Positions 1-6,819 of a DNA stretch of 17,666 nt are shown here, in pieces. The notes below the pieces were generated by a model. The model had not been told where the DNA came from. It did not search any database and saw only the letters and a program-made list of their open reading frames with translations. This stretch comes from Acidimicrobiaceae bacterium (GTDB taxonomy: Bacteria > Actinomycetota > Acidimicrobiia > Acidimicrobiales > Ilumatobacteraceae). Each line of letters begins with the position of its first letter. The stretch's first letter is position 1. A program made the translations under genes and the position numbers. The stretch spans positions 1 through 17,666 of the forward strand of contig CANLHV010000014.1 in assembly GCA_947490975.1 (NCBI GenBank). Reading direction: 5' to 3'.

Positions 1-226
1 TTAAACAGTGCCTGTAATGATTTTGCTCAGTTGCGGTCACGGTTTGAAAATTTTGACATTTATTACATCGGTTAACTCCAAACGGAATCAGACTTGCAGA
101 CTTGGCGCCTGCCCCTTTGGGTAGATACTGGTCTCCCAGTGGACTTGGCTCGAGAGTAAGCACATTTTCAAGATCAGAAGACCCACATAATCGACAATTT
201 GATACAAATCTAAAATTCGTGGTCAT
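1..226 (-). CDS. Partial SAM-dependent methyltransferase, N-terminal zinc-binding domain (sugar C-methyltransferase type)
   Basis: The frame opens at an ATG at 226-224 and stays open for 75 codons to the left edge, so the C-terminal part is outside the window. The visible peptide has two Cys pairs, C11-x2-C14 (start CRLCGS) and C54-x2-C57 (NRCNKC), about 40 residues apart, with an S-P-L-G-D-Q-Y-L segment between them. This layout is that of the putative zinc-binding domain in front of class I methyltransferases such as the NovU/TylCIII deoxysugar C-methyltransferases. The Rossmann SAM-binding domain that would confirm it should lie to the left. Such enzymes usually act on nucleotide-activated sugars for surface polysaccharide or glycosylation; that role is inferred from family only. 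The gene diverges from the UGSC gene across 94 bases. A TAGAAT hexamer at 239-244 (minus strand) could be its -10 box, 12 nt from the start. Confidence 0.7.
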   Translation of the reverse strand, partial: MTTNFRFVSNCRLCGSSDLENVLTLEPSPLGDQYLPKGAGAKSASLIPFGVNRCNKCQNFQTVTATEQNHYRHCL

Positions 227-271
227 GATCTTCGCTCGATTCTACTTACCTAATTCATGAGAGACCATCAA

Positions 272-290
272 AACTTCTGAATACGAAGTT
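272..290. repeat. Perfect 6-bp inverted repeat in a divergent intergenic region
   Basis: AACTTC at 272-277 and GAAGTT at 285-290 form a perfect inverted repeat around a 7-base centre. It lies about midway between the divergent starts at 226 and 321. It could be a dyad operator for a dimeric regulator or a weak hairpin in a 5' leader. No regulator is identified, and a 6-bp dyad can arise by chance. Confidence 0.3.
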
Positions 291-320
291 GGGTCAAAAA
301 GTCACTAGGTTGGTAAGTGC

Positions 321-848
321 ATGACGAGTCGCGTGATTCTTGACCCGACCAGCGAGAAGAGCTTGACCTCCCGCGAACTTCTTGCGCGGCCGAGCACAAT
401 TGTCGGACAAACAATCGGGCTGCTCGACATCGCAAAAGCGCGCGGCGATGTTTTTCTTAATCAACTCGAGTCACGGCTTACAACTGCTGGGGCCAAAGTC
501 TTGCGCTTTCGCAAGCCAACATTCGCCAAACCTGCACCCGTCGACTTGCGACACGAAATCGCCACCAAGTGCACCTTGGTCATCGAAGCCCTCGCCGATT
601 GAGGCAGTTGTACGTCGTGCAGTGTGCACGACATAGTCGATCTTGAAACTCGCGGTGTGCCCGCAATGTTTATCGCCTCAAATGTTTTTGTTCAGGCGGC
701 CGAGTCGCAAGCCAATGCACTCGGCTTTCCGACTGTGCAACGAGTTTTCGTGCCGCACCCGATTCAAGATCGCACCGACGACGAGATGCGCGCGCTTGCC
801 GACTCGGCATACGACTCAATCGTTGCTGCAATTACAAAAGCTAAATAA
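321..848 (+). CDS. UGSC-family selenoprotein with in-frame TGA read as selenocysteine
   Basis: Reading TGA at 600-602 as selenocysteine gives one 175-residue protein from ATG 321 to TAA 846-848. Around that codon it reads A-L-A-D-U-G-S-C-T-S-C-S-V-H-D, with Sec at residue 94. This is the signature of the UGSC (seleno)protein family, known from marine metagenome selenoproteomes, whose function is unknown. The N-terminal half (ILDPTSE, IGLLDIAK, DVFLNQLE, RFRKPT) and the C-terminal half (DLETRGVPA, FVPHP) both match my memory of the family's conserved blocks. U94-x2-C97-x2-C100 would form a Sec/Cys redox-type motif. A hairpin fitting a bacterial SECIS follows the TGA. The stop abuts the convergent MaoC gene with no gap. 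A TAGGTT hexamer at 306-311, 9 nt before the ATG, could be a -10 box for a nearly leaderless mRNA. The alternative is two ORFs split by a nonsense mutation or sequencing error. That is less likely because the TGA falls exactly at the family's U position and the frame is otherwise intact. The Sec machinery (selA, selB, selD, tRNA-Sec) is not in the window. Confidence 0.87.
603..639 (+). promoter_or_regulatory. Candidate bacterial SECIS element
   Basis: Directly after the TGA at 600-602, GTCGTGC (614-620) pairs perfectly with GCACGAC (626-632). A621-U625 can extend the stem to 8 bp, leaving the triloop GUG (622-624). There are 19 nt between the TGA and the G of the loop. A few more pairs (611-612 with 634-635) and a lower helix of 596-600 with 635-639 (one G-U) are alternatives. 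Bacterial SECIS elements lie inside the coding region just 3' of the UGA and carry a G at the start of a small apical loop, which SelB reads. This element meets that description by eye; folding energy was not computed. Confidence 0.75.
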
Positions 849-1361
849 TTAATCCCAGGCGTCTTCTGGGTTGTAAGGCCGCGCACGCTTCGGCGCACTG
901 TCACGCTTCCAAACCAAAACTCTGCGCCTGAAATAACAAACTTCATCACCGGCCTGGTTGAACCCCTTCGTCTCGACAGTCACAACACCGCGATCAGGCT
1001 TTGAAGACGAAGGCTTTACATCAAGCACGCGCGTCTCAGCATGAATCGTGTCACCGTGAAACGTCGGATGCTTATGTTGCAGCGTTTCAATTTCAAGATT
1101 CGCAATTGCCGCACCGCTCACATCGGGCACGCTCATGCCAAGCACCAGTGAATAGACCAAATTACCGACGACAACATTGCGACCTTGCACACTTTGTTGC
1201 GCGAACCAATCATTTGTATGCAAAGGATGATGATTCATCGTGATCATGCAAAACAAATGATCATCAGCCTCCGTAATCGTCTTGCCGGGCCAATGGCGAT
1301 AAACGTCGCCAACTACGAAATCTTCAAGGTGTCTACCGAATGGTCGCTCGTGTATTGCCAC
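849..1361 (-). CDS. mch: MaoC-family (R)-hydratase, likely mesaconyl-CoA hydratase
   Basis: This is a 170-residue single hot-dog protein. It has GRHLEDFVVGDVY near the N-terminus and the hydratase motif with N43 and H48 (NHHPLH). The usual MaoC blocks follow: VLGMSV, the HPTFHGDTIHAETRV strand and an FRRRVLVWKRD end. The best analogues I know are short actinobacterial MaoC dehydratases found beside CitE-like lyases and acyl-CoA dehydrogenases (for example the Rv2499c type). Because methylsuccinyl-CoA dehydrogenase and a CoA-ester lyase lie nearby, hydration of mesaconyl-CoA to beta-methylmalyl-CoA is the likely reaction; the substrate is inferred. The well-studied proteobacterial Mch is about twice as long (two hot-dog halves), so this one would need to dimerise. 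The start is GTG at 1361-1359, 10 bases after the flippase-like gene's stop. TAGCGT lies 7 nt upstream. Confidence 0.75.
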   Translation of the reverse strand: MAIHERPFGRHLEDFVVGDVYRHWPGKTITEADDHLFCMITMNHHPLHTNDWFAQQSVQGRNVVVGNLVYSLVLGMSVPDVSGAAIANLEIETLQHKHPTFHGDTIHAETRVLDVKPSSSKPDRGVVTVETKGFNQAGDEVCYFRRRVLVWKRDSAPKRARPYNPEDAWD

Positions 1362-1368
1362 GACCTAC

Positions 1369-1374
1369 ACGCTA
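1369..1374 (-). promoter_or_regulatory. Possible -10 element, MaoC gene
   Basis: TAGCGT lies 7 nt before the GTG start, and its TAG is also the stop codon of the upstream gene. The same hexamer sits 8 nt before the acyl-CoA dehydrogenase start and 7 nt before the eIF-2B-like start, which suggests a leaderless promoter. No clear -35 was seen. Confidence 0.35.
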
Positions 1375-2622
1375 ATTGCCAGAGCGACGATCGTCGCGTG
1401 ACTCTCTTCGCGATTCTTTAATTGTCGGCGTTACGGGCAATTCATCAGTATCGGCAAGACCATAACGCGGATCATATTTCGGCAAAGGTATCTCGCGCGT
1501 TCGGTCAGTCGTCGCATTTCGCTCGGCCCACTCATAGCGACTAGTTCGAGTCTTGTTGCCTGCCACCGCATATCGCTGCAGCGACTTCAACTCGCCCGCC
1601 CTTTGCAATGCGAACTTTCCAAAACGTAACGACAAATAACAAACCCCACCGACAAGCATCGGCAACCAAAACTGAACCAACCGATAACTCAAAACGCTCA
1701 CAGTCGCTGTCGTTGTCGTCAAACCAAAGCCAACAAGTGACGGAATATAAATGCCCTCAACAATTCCGAGACCACCCGGTGTAATCGGTATCGACGCAAA
1801 CACATTCGCCAGACAAAATGAAATTACGAGACCGACAACGTCAACCGAACCATTAAACGCGCGAATGAAAACAAATAATGCCGCAATGTCGAGCCCCCAG
1901 TTCAACAACGACCACATGGTCACTCTTCGCAGCAACCCCGGCTCATTTGCAAGACCCCGCAACCGTTCGCCCAGGTGCACAGCAACTTCGCCAGCCTTGT
2001 CAGAATCAAAACGAAATCGCTTTGCAACAGATCGCGTCACGCGTTCAGCACGACCTTCGTGGTCAATCAACCCGAGCACGATGCCACCTGCTAACAACAT
2101 CACAATTACACCAAAAATCGCCGCAGTGCCGTAAAACGCGTTGACACCTCGACCCGGAATCGAAACAATCAACGCCACCCACAAAATCAGATTCAACACA
2201 ACCGCAGAACCAACGCCGGCAGTTGCCAAAGCAAACCCAGCATCACGTCCGTTCGCACCCGCCAAAGTCATTAGCCGAAAACCCAAAGCATTGCTCGCCG
2301 CCGAGCCACCGGGCACCAAACTGCCAAGTGACCGAGTCGACAACTGAATTCGAAACAACGTCAGAACCTTGACTTTGTCACCATCTGGGCCGAGCGCAAC
2401 ATGCGTCAACTTCGAATAGCAAAACAGCGCCGCAAACTCAAGGGCAATACCGATCAATAGCCACGAGGTTTGTACTTCGCCCAGTTTGCTTAGCGCATCG
2501 CCAAAACCCGGCACGATCGGCAAAATAAACAACCAGAAAACCAAAAGAAAAATCGGCCATTTCGCCCATCGAAAAGTTGAACGCAGGCCACCAGATCTGC
2601 GTCGCTTGGGGGCGCCGTTCAT
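1372..2622 (-). CDS. YbhN/UPF0104-type membrane protein (lysylphosphatidylglycerol synthase TM-like, flippase-like)
   Basis: This is a 416-residue polytopic membrane protein with about eight hydrophobic segments, after a basic N-terminus (PKRRRSGG) and before an 80-residue charged cytoplasmic tail. Two family signatures are visible: LVPGGSAASNALGFR at 102-116 and PITPGGLGIVEG at 279-290. The latter is the P-G-G-x-G-x-x-E loop of the MprF/AglD2/YbhN membrane domain. Related domains flip or handle lipids, but no catalytic aminoacyl-transfer domain is attached here, so the substrate is unknown. The start is ATG 2622-2620, with TAATAT 6 nt upstream on the minus strand. It is divergent from the acyl-CoA dehydrogenase across 59 bases, and the MaoC gene follows 10 bases after its stop. 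Confidence 0.8.
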   Translation of the reverse strand: MNGAPKRRRSGGLRSTFRWAKWPIFLLVFWLFILPIVPGFGDALSKLGEVQTSWLLIGIALEFAALFCYSKLTHVALGPDGDKVKVLTLFRIQLSTRSLGSLVPGGSAASNALGFRLMTLAGANGRDAGFALATAGVGSAVVLNLILWVALIVSIPGRGVNAFYGTAAIFGVIVMLLAGGIVLGLIDHEGRAERVTRSVAKRFRFDSDKAGEVAVHLGERLRGLANEPGLLRRVTMWSLLNWGLDIAALFVFIRAFNGSVDVVGLVISFCLANVFASIPITPGGLGIVEGIYIPSLVGFGLTTTTATVSVLSYRLVQFWLPMLVGGVCYLSLRFGKFALQRAGELKSLQRYAVAGNKTRTSRYEWAERNATTDRTREIPLPKYDPRYGLADTDELPVTPTIKESRRESRDDRRSGN

Positions 2623-2628
2623 CTGCCC

Positions 2629-2634
2629 ATATTA
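2629..2634 (-). promoter_or_regulatory. Possible -10 element, flippase-like gene
   Basis: TAATAT on the minus strand is 6 nt before the ATG at 2622. This is the spacing expected if transcription begins at or next to the start codon. No convincing -35 was found 16-18 bases upstream. Confidence 0.35.
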
Positions 2635-2644
2635 CGGCTTGGTA

Positions 2645-2673
2645 GTGACAATTTCGGTGCACCTAAGTAGCGT
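2645..2673 (+). promoter_or_regulatory. Candidate promoter of the methylsuccinyl-CoA dehydrogenase gene
   Basis: GTGACA (2645-2650, five of six matches to TTGACA) is followed after exactly 17 bases by TAGCGT (2668-2673, TANNNT). The ATG is 8 nt further on. No Shine-Dalgarno sequence is visible before the ATG, which agrees with a leaderless or nearly leaderless transcript. It shares the 59-base divergent spacer with the flippase-like gene's promoter. Confidence 0.5.
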
Positions 2674-2681
2674 TTAGCGAT

Positions 2682-4286
2682 ATGTCAGCTTCAACTAGCA
2701 ACGCAGATCTCGTCATCGCAGCACGGACAATCGAACTCGCCGATGCAATAGTCGGCAAAGGTGTTCGCACTCTCGCCGCTACTGGTGGTCCAGATGAACA
2801 ACAAGTTCTCGCATACGACCTCGCACACGCTGGTGCCGCAGTTGAAACTGCCCGCTCGATGCTTGACTACGGCGCTAAAGGCGAACTCGAAGCAAAACTC
2901 ACATGTGCATTCGTCGCCGACATGGTGCACGATTTGATAACGCGTCTCGTTGGTCGCGAAAAACTTTGGGGCGTCGATCCATCAACGCTCGCCGAATCGC
3001 ACGACTTCGTTCAAAAATATCGCGCACCAGAATTTTTATCATCGTTAGCTAATACTCCAGGCCCACGACATCTCGATAGTGATTACGAAATGGTGCAAGA
3101 CACTTTTCGCAGTTTTGCCAGCAAAGTAATCGCACCACATGCTGAACATGTTCACCGAGAAAACCTCGATGTGCCCGAAGAAATAATTTCAGGCCTCGCA
3201 GATATCGGTGCGTTCGGTCTATCAATCCCAAGCGAATACGGCGGCTTCAGCGAAGGCGGTGACGGTGAATACATGGCCAGCTGCATCGCTACAGAAGAAC
3301 TTTCGCGCGCATCACTTGGCATCGGCGGTTCATTGATCACTCGCCCCGAAATTCTCACTCGTGCACTGGTCAAAGGTGGCACTGAGGCACAAAAACACGA
3401 GTGGCTACCAAAACTTGCATCAGCTGAAGTGATGGCTGCAGTCGCGGTTACCGAACCTGACTACGGCAGCGATGTCGCGTCGATTAAAACGACAGCGGTT
3501 ACAGCACAACAAGATGGCAAAGATGGCTACGTCATCAATGGAGTAAAAACTTGGTGCACATTCGCCGCTCGCGCCAACGTGTTGATGCTTCTCGCACGCA
3601 CTGATCCAGATCGCACAAAATCGCACAAAGGACTCAGCGTGCTGATCGTGCCAAAGCCCCGTGGCGAAGCACATGGTTTTGTATTCACTCAGCCGGGTGG
3701 TGGCAAAATGGAGGGCCGACCGATTGACACAATTGGTTATCGCGGCATGCACTCATATGAAATCGCAATCGAAAATTGGTGGGTGCCAGCCGACCATCTG
3801 ATCGGTGAAACAGCAGGTCTCGGCAAAGGCTTTTATTATCAAATGGAAGGTTTTGAAAACGGACGTTTGCAAACCGCTGCGCGTGCAGTTGGCGTGATGC
3901 AAGCCGCTTACGAGGCCGCGTGCGACTATGCGAACAATCGAAAATCATTCGGCAAAAATATTGCTGAATACCAAATCATTCAGGCCAAACTCGGTCGCAT
4001 GGCAGTCATCATTCAAGGTACGCGGCAGTTCAGTTATGCAGTCGCCAAACTGATGGGCAAAGGTGAAGGCGCAATGGAAGCCAGCATGGTCAAGGCCTAT
4101 GTTTGCAAAGCCGCCGAATGGGTTACTCGTGAGGCAATGCAGATTCACGGTGGCTATGGCTACGCCGAAGAATATTCAGTTAGCCGTTTGTTCGTTGATG
4201 CCCGAGTGCTGAGCATCTTTGAAGGCGCAGACGAAACGTTGTGCCTAAAAGTTATTGCACGCCGACTCGTCGAAACTGTTAAATAA
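2682..4286 (+). CDS. mcd: Acyl-CoA dehydrogenase, probable (2S)-methylsuccinyl-CoA dehydrogenase
   Basis: This 534-residue flavoprotein is about 150 residues longer than ordinary acyl-CoA dehydrogenases. The excess is an N-terminal helical extension, as in methylsuccinyl-CoA dehydrogenase (Mcd, about 550 residues). The catalytic part shows AVAVTEPDYGSDVAS (FAD/substrate loop), NGVKTW, the IGYRGMHSYE segment, GFENGRLQTAARAVG, MQIHGGYGYAEEY and the active-site region SIFEGADE, with Glu514 as the likely base. Mcd oxidises (2S)-methylsuccinyl-CoA to mesaconyl-CoA in the ethylmalonyl-CoA pathway of acetyl-CoA assimilation. The MaoC hydratase and CoA-ester lyase nearby supply the next two steps. 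ATG 2682 is chosen because a promoter-like pair lies just upstream. An acyl-CoA dehydrogenase for another branched substrate is the main alternative. Confidence 0.83.
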   Translation: MSASTSNADLVIAARTIELADAIVGKGVRTLAATGGPDEQQVLAYDLAHAGAAVETARSMLDYGAKGELEAKLTCAFVADMVHDLITRLVGREKLWGVDPSTLAESHDFVQKYRAPEFLSSLANTPGPRHLDSDYEMVQDTFRSFASKVIAPHAEHVHRENLDVPEEIISGLADIGAFGLSIPSEYGGFSEGGDGEYMASCIATEELSRASLGIGGSLITRPEILTRALVKGGTEAQKHEWLPKLASAEVMAAVAVTEPDYGSDVASIKTTAVTAQQDGKDGYVINGVKTWCTFAARANVLMLLARTDPDRTKSHKGLSVLIVPKPRGEAHGFVFTQPGGGKMEGRPIDTIGYRGMHSYEIAIENWWVPADHLIGETAGLGKGFYYQMEGFENGRLQTAARAVGVMQAAYEAACDYANNRKSFGKNIAEYQIIQAKLGRMAVIIQGTRQFSYAVAKLMGKGEGAMEASMVKAYVCKAAEWVTREAMQIHGGYGYAEEYSVSRLFVDARVLSIFEGADETLCLKVIARRLVETVK

Positions 4287-4299
4287 CTAGTCGCAGAAT

Positions 4300-5007
4300 T
4301 TAACTTACGAAGTGCACGAGTTCGTGCAGACTCTCGATTCTTTCGCAATCTTTGTCTAGATGAAACCCGAACGGGTCAAGCAGCAGCGGGTGCAACCCTG
4401 CATTTTGAGCGCCGCCCACATCATTGACAAATGAATCACCGATATAAGCAATTCGATCGCGTGGCACATTCATAACTGCAATCGCTTCATCAAAAATTTG
4501 TGGCTCGGGTTTTGCCACACCGACAACATGTGAGTCGGTGACAATCAAAACCGGCACACCCGAACCTTCGCCAACTTGGCAAACATTTTCGTTGGCCAAA
4601 GTGCGTTCTATTTGACCACTGGCATTCGACACAATGCCAATACGCAGGCCCAACAAATGAAGCCGCCACAAACCCGCGACCGACTCGTGAAGCGGAAACC
4701 TCCATAGAAACGCCGAGAAAACCTTCAACAAAGCCTCAGCAGCTTTATCTATTTTGTTTGTCGGCACGCCCGCTTCTCGCGCGTATGCCTGTCGATACGA
4801 GATCCATGAGATCTGATCTATCGATCCTGCTGCTTGCGAGGCAGTTGCTTCATCGATCGCCGCCATACCTGCATAGTGACACCTAACGAGCGCGCCAAGT
4901 TTCGTGGTGCCACCAAACGGTTCAAGCACCATGCCAGTCGTCAACGGGTCGGGCACGACAAATACGCCACCCGCATCAAACAGCAACGCATCAAAACGTT
5001 TAGACAT
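4300..5007 (-). CDS. HAD-superfamily hydrolase (subfamily IA type)
   Basis: This is a 235-residue cytoplasmic protein. It has HAD motif I FDAGGVF near the start (nucleophile D11; the second Asp of DxD is replaced by Gly, a common variant). Motif II is IGIVSNASG, the motif III lysine is in VAKPEPQIF, and motif IV is AYIGDSFVND. These give a phosphatase/dehalogenase-type HAD fold with a helical cap between motifs I and II. The substrate is unknown. I chose ATG 5007 over an in-frame TTG three codons upstream. It follows the CoA-ester lyase by 41 bases on the same strand, so it is probably the last gene of that operon and could be a metabolite-repair or housekeeping phosphatase (inference). It converges on mcd with 13 bases between the stops and no visible terminator. 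Confidence 0.8.
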   Translation of the reverse strand: MSKRFDALLFDAGGVFVVPDPLTTGMVLEPFGGTTKLGALVRCHYAGMAAIDEATASQAAGSIDQISWISYRQAYAREAGVPTNKIDKAAEALLKVFSAFLWRFPLHESVAGLWRLHLLGLRIGIVSNASGQIERTLANENVCQVGEGSGVPVLIVTDSHVVGVAKPEPQIFDEAIAVMNVPRDRIAYIGDSFVNDVGGAQNAGLHPLLLDPFGFHLDKDCERIESLHELVHFVS

Positions 5008-5048
5008 AAATTTCAAACTGCGATCTATTAAATTTCTGAGTCGCGAAC

Positions 5049-5984
5049 TTATTTACTTCGTGTTAAGCCAGCACGGCTGCCGCGCGAAATAAACTTCAAC
5101 GCCATCTTGCGGCTTGCTTCGTCAATCATTTCGTCGCCAAACATCACAGCGCCCTTGCCTTCACCTTCGGTCGCCGATGAGTAAGCATCCAAAATTGCCC
5201 AAGCACGATCGAACTGCTCTTGGGTCGGCGAGAAAACTTCGTTCAAAATTGCAACTTGATCTGGATGCAACGCCCATTTGCCGTCGTAGCCAAGTGTTCT
5301 GGTGCGCTGGCAATAATTCTTGAAACCCTCAGAGTCTCGTATATATAGGTACGGTCCATCGATTACTTGCAGACCATTGGCGCGACCAGCCATCAAGATT
5401 TTTGAAAACACATAATGGAAGTGATCGCCAGGATATTCAGCGATCTGCACCCCACCCGTGAGCACCGGCATCTCCATGCTCGCTGCGAAGTCGGCTGGTC
5501 CAAAAATTATCGTCTCGAGTCGCGAACTTGCCGCACAAATTTCTTCGACGTTGATCAACCCGCGTGCAGTTTCGATTTGTGCTTCAATGCCGATGTGGCC
5601 GATCGGCAAGCCATTAGCAATTTCAACTTGGCGCAGCAATAAATCTGTCGCCACGATCTGGGCTGCAGTTTCGACTTTTGGCAACATAATTTCATCGAGC
5701 CGCTCGCCTGCTCCGGCGACAACTTCAATGATGTCAAATGCTGTCCACTTCGTGCTCCAGTCGTTGACACGCACGCACATAACTTTGTCGCCCCAATCTT
5801 GCGTGCGTATTGCTGTCGCAATTTTTGCGCGAGACGATTCTTTTTCTTTTGGCGCTACAGCGTCTTCAAGATCTAAAAAGACCATGTCGGCGGCGATGCC
5901 TGGGCCTTTGCCCATCATTTTTTCTGAAGATCCTGGGATTGATAAACAAGAGCGACGGGGCAAGTCTCGTGAGCGTGCTGACAT
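5049..5984 (-). CDS. mcl: CitE-like CoA-ester lyase, probable beta-methylmalyl-CoA/malyl-CoA lyase
   Basis: This 311-residue protein belongs to the HpcH/HpaI/CitE TIM-barrel family. Visible landmarks are LSIPGSS near residue 15, VFLDLEDAV at 35-43 (substrate/Mg region), CVRVND with the CoA/carboxylate-binding Arg, MLPKVE, IEAQIETARGL (metal-binding Glu) and IFGPADFAASM (metal-binding Asp). The C-terminal WALHPDQV and a helical lid complete the family pattern. With Mcd and the MaoC hydratase in the window, cleavage of beta-methylmalyl-CoA to glyoxylate and propionyl-CoA is the most economical reading. Citramalyl-CoA or HMG-CoA-type lyase activity is the alternative. An upstream in-frame extension to 6122 overlaps the preceding gene and looks non-native (Cys/Arg-rich), so I take ATG 5984, which has an AGGA 8 nt upstream. 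Confidence 0.82.
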   Translation of the reverse strand: MSARSRDLPRRSCLSIPGSSEKMMGKGPGIAADMVFLDLEDAVAPKEKESSRAKIATAIRTQDWGDKVMCVRVNDWSTKWTAFDIIEVVAGAGERLDEIMLPKVETAAQIVATDLLLRQVEIANGLPIGHIGIEAQIETARGLINVEEICAASSRLETIIFGPADFAASMEMPVLTGGVQIAEYPGDHFHYVFSKILMAGRANGLQVIDGPYLYIRDSEGFKNYCQRTRTLGYDGKWALHPDQVAILNEVFSPTQEQFDRAWAILDAYSSATEGEGKGAVMFGDEMIDEASRKMALKFISRGSRAGLTRSK

Positions 5985-5992
5985 GCTTAAAA

Positions 5993-5996
5993 TCCT
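5993..5996 (-). promoter_or_regulatory. Ribosome binding site fixing the lyase start
   Basis: AGGA overlaps the TAG stop of the upstream eIF-2B-like gene and lies 8 nt before the ATG at 5984. This supports the shorter lyase and translational coupling of the two genes. Confidence 0.6.
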
Positions 5997-6780
5997 ACAT
6001 CGCGCTGTGGCGCAGCAACTCTGTCGTAGGCGGGCACTCGGCAGCGAATGGTTGCGACAAATCCTCGCTGATGCCATCTTTAAAAATGACTCGCGAAAAC
6101 AAACTCGACGACAGCAGATCAACTTCGTTTATCGCATCACCGGCGATCATCGCCGACCATAACGGCGCTGGCAATCGTGTGCCACATGCCGCAACTAGCC
6201 ACACAGGTTTTTGCATAACGTATCCGAGCGCCGCAACGGCATGACTGCCCGAACTACATAAAACTTCTGTTGGCCCTGCGGCCAAGGCTTCAACAATCAA
6301 AACATCGCAACTACTAATAGCCCGAGCGAGTTCTTCAAATTGCACGAGCGTCGCGTCAACATCCATTGACACAAGTCGCTCGACAGCAGCATCACCATCA
6401 CCATTGCTCTCTACTACAAACAGTTTCACATCGCTACGCGTGGCCAACGCGTTCAACACTGTCGTTGGCCAACCGACAACACACACAACGGCATCTTGCG
6501 GCACAGCATCTCGCAAACTCTTGATCGTCGAATCGTTTTTAATTTCGTCTTCGCAGTCACGCATCGCCACAAACGGATCAAGTGCGCCGAGCACATGACT
6601 ACACAACCACCACAGTGGCCCACATGTCGGGTGCCGTTGCACAATTCGTCGCGCTGCCAGCACAATGCCTGCAGGTTCGTGACCTAGGCCACTCAGCGCC
6701 GCCGCGGTCTCACGCACCAACGAAACTGGGTCAGCACCGCGTGCCCGCGCCACATACCGCAAGTGCTCAATCGGGTGCAT
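5995..6780 (-). CDS. eIF-2B-like protein (NagB/RpiA/CoA-transferase fold), actinobacterial
   Basis: This is a 261-residue protein starting MHPIEHLRYVARA at ATG 6780; an in-frame TTG two codons earlier is less likely. The helical N-terminal half has a conserved-looking GPLWWLCSHVL block. The C-terminal half alternates strands and helices in the manner of eIF-2B alpha/ribose-1,5-bisphosphate isomerase relatives. It includes CVVGWPTTVLNAL, VLIVEALAAGPTEV, GSHAVAALGYVMQKPVWLVA and a final FKDGISEDL stretch. I recognise it as a kind of actinobacterial protein usually left hypothetical or called IF-2B-like; its reaction is unknown. It heads a minus-strand operon with the CoA-ester lyase (10 bases between stop and start) and the HAD hydrolase. 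TAGCGT lies 7 nt before the ATG, and GGAA lies within that 7-nt spacer. Confidence 0.6.
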   Translation of the reverse strand: MHPIEHLRYVARARGADPVSLVRETAAALSGLGHEPAGIVLAARRIVQRHPTCGPLWWLCSHVLGALDPFVAMRDCEDEIKNDSTIKSLRDAVPQDAVVCVVGWPTTVLNALATRSDVKLFVVESNGDGDAAVERLVSMDVDATLVQFEELARAISSCDVLIVEALAAGPTEVLCSSGSHAVAALGYVMQKPVWLVAACGTRLPAPLWSAMIAGDAINEVDLLSSSLFSRVIFKDGISEDLSQPFAAECPPTTELLRHSAM

Positions 6781-6787
6781 TTCCAAA

Positions 6788-6793
6788 ACGCTA
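6788..6793 (-). promoter_or_regulatory. Possible -10 element, eIF-2B-like operon
   Basis: TAGCGT on the minus strand lies 7 nt before the ATG at 6780. It is identical to the hexamer before the MaoC and mcd genes. On the other strand TACGGT (6806-6811) lies 8 nt before the divergent start at 6820, so two promoters would share a 39-base spacer. Confidence 0.35.
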
Positions 6794-6819
6794 CCCCCGA
6801 CTTGCTACGGTCTTTGCTG

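Noticed and set aside
321..602. Stand-alone 93-residue gene ending at TGA 602, with a separate gene from 624
   Set aside because: The two halves are in one frame, belong to one family and join at its U-G-S-C motif. Selenocysteine readthrough explains both better than two genes or a frameshift.
5985..6122. 46-residue N-terminal extension of the CoA-ester lyase
   Set aside because: It lies inside the eIF-2B-like gene in another frame, is Cys/Arg-rich and unlike the family. The ATG at 5984 has a proper AGGA.
5458..6162. 234-codon open frame on the plus strand
   Set aside because: It is antisense to the well-supported lyase and eIF-2B-like genes and its translation resembles no family. It is an open-frame shadow.
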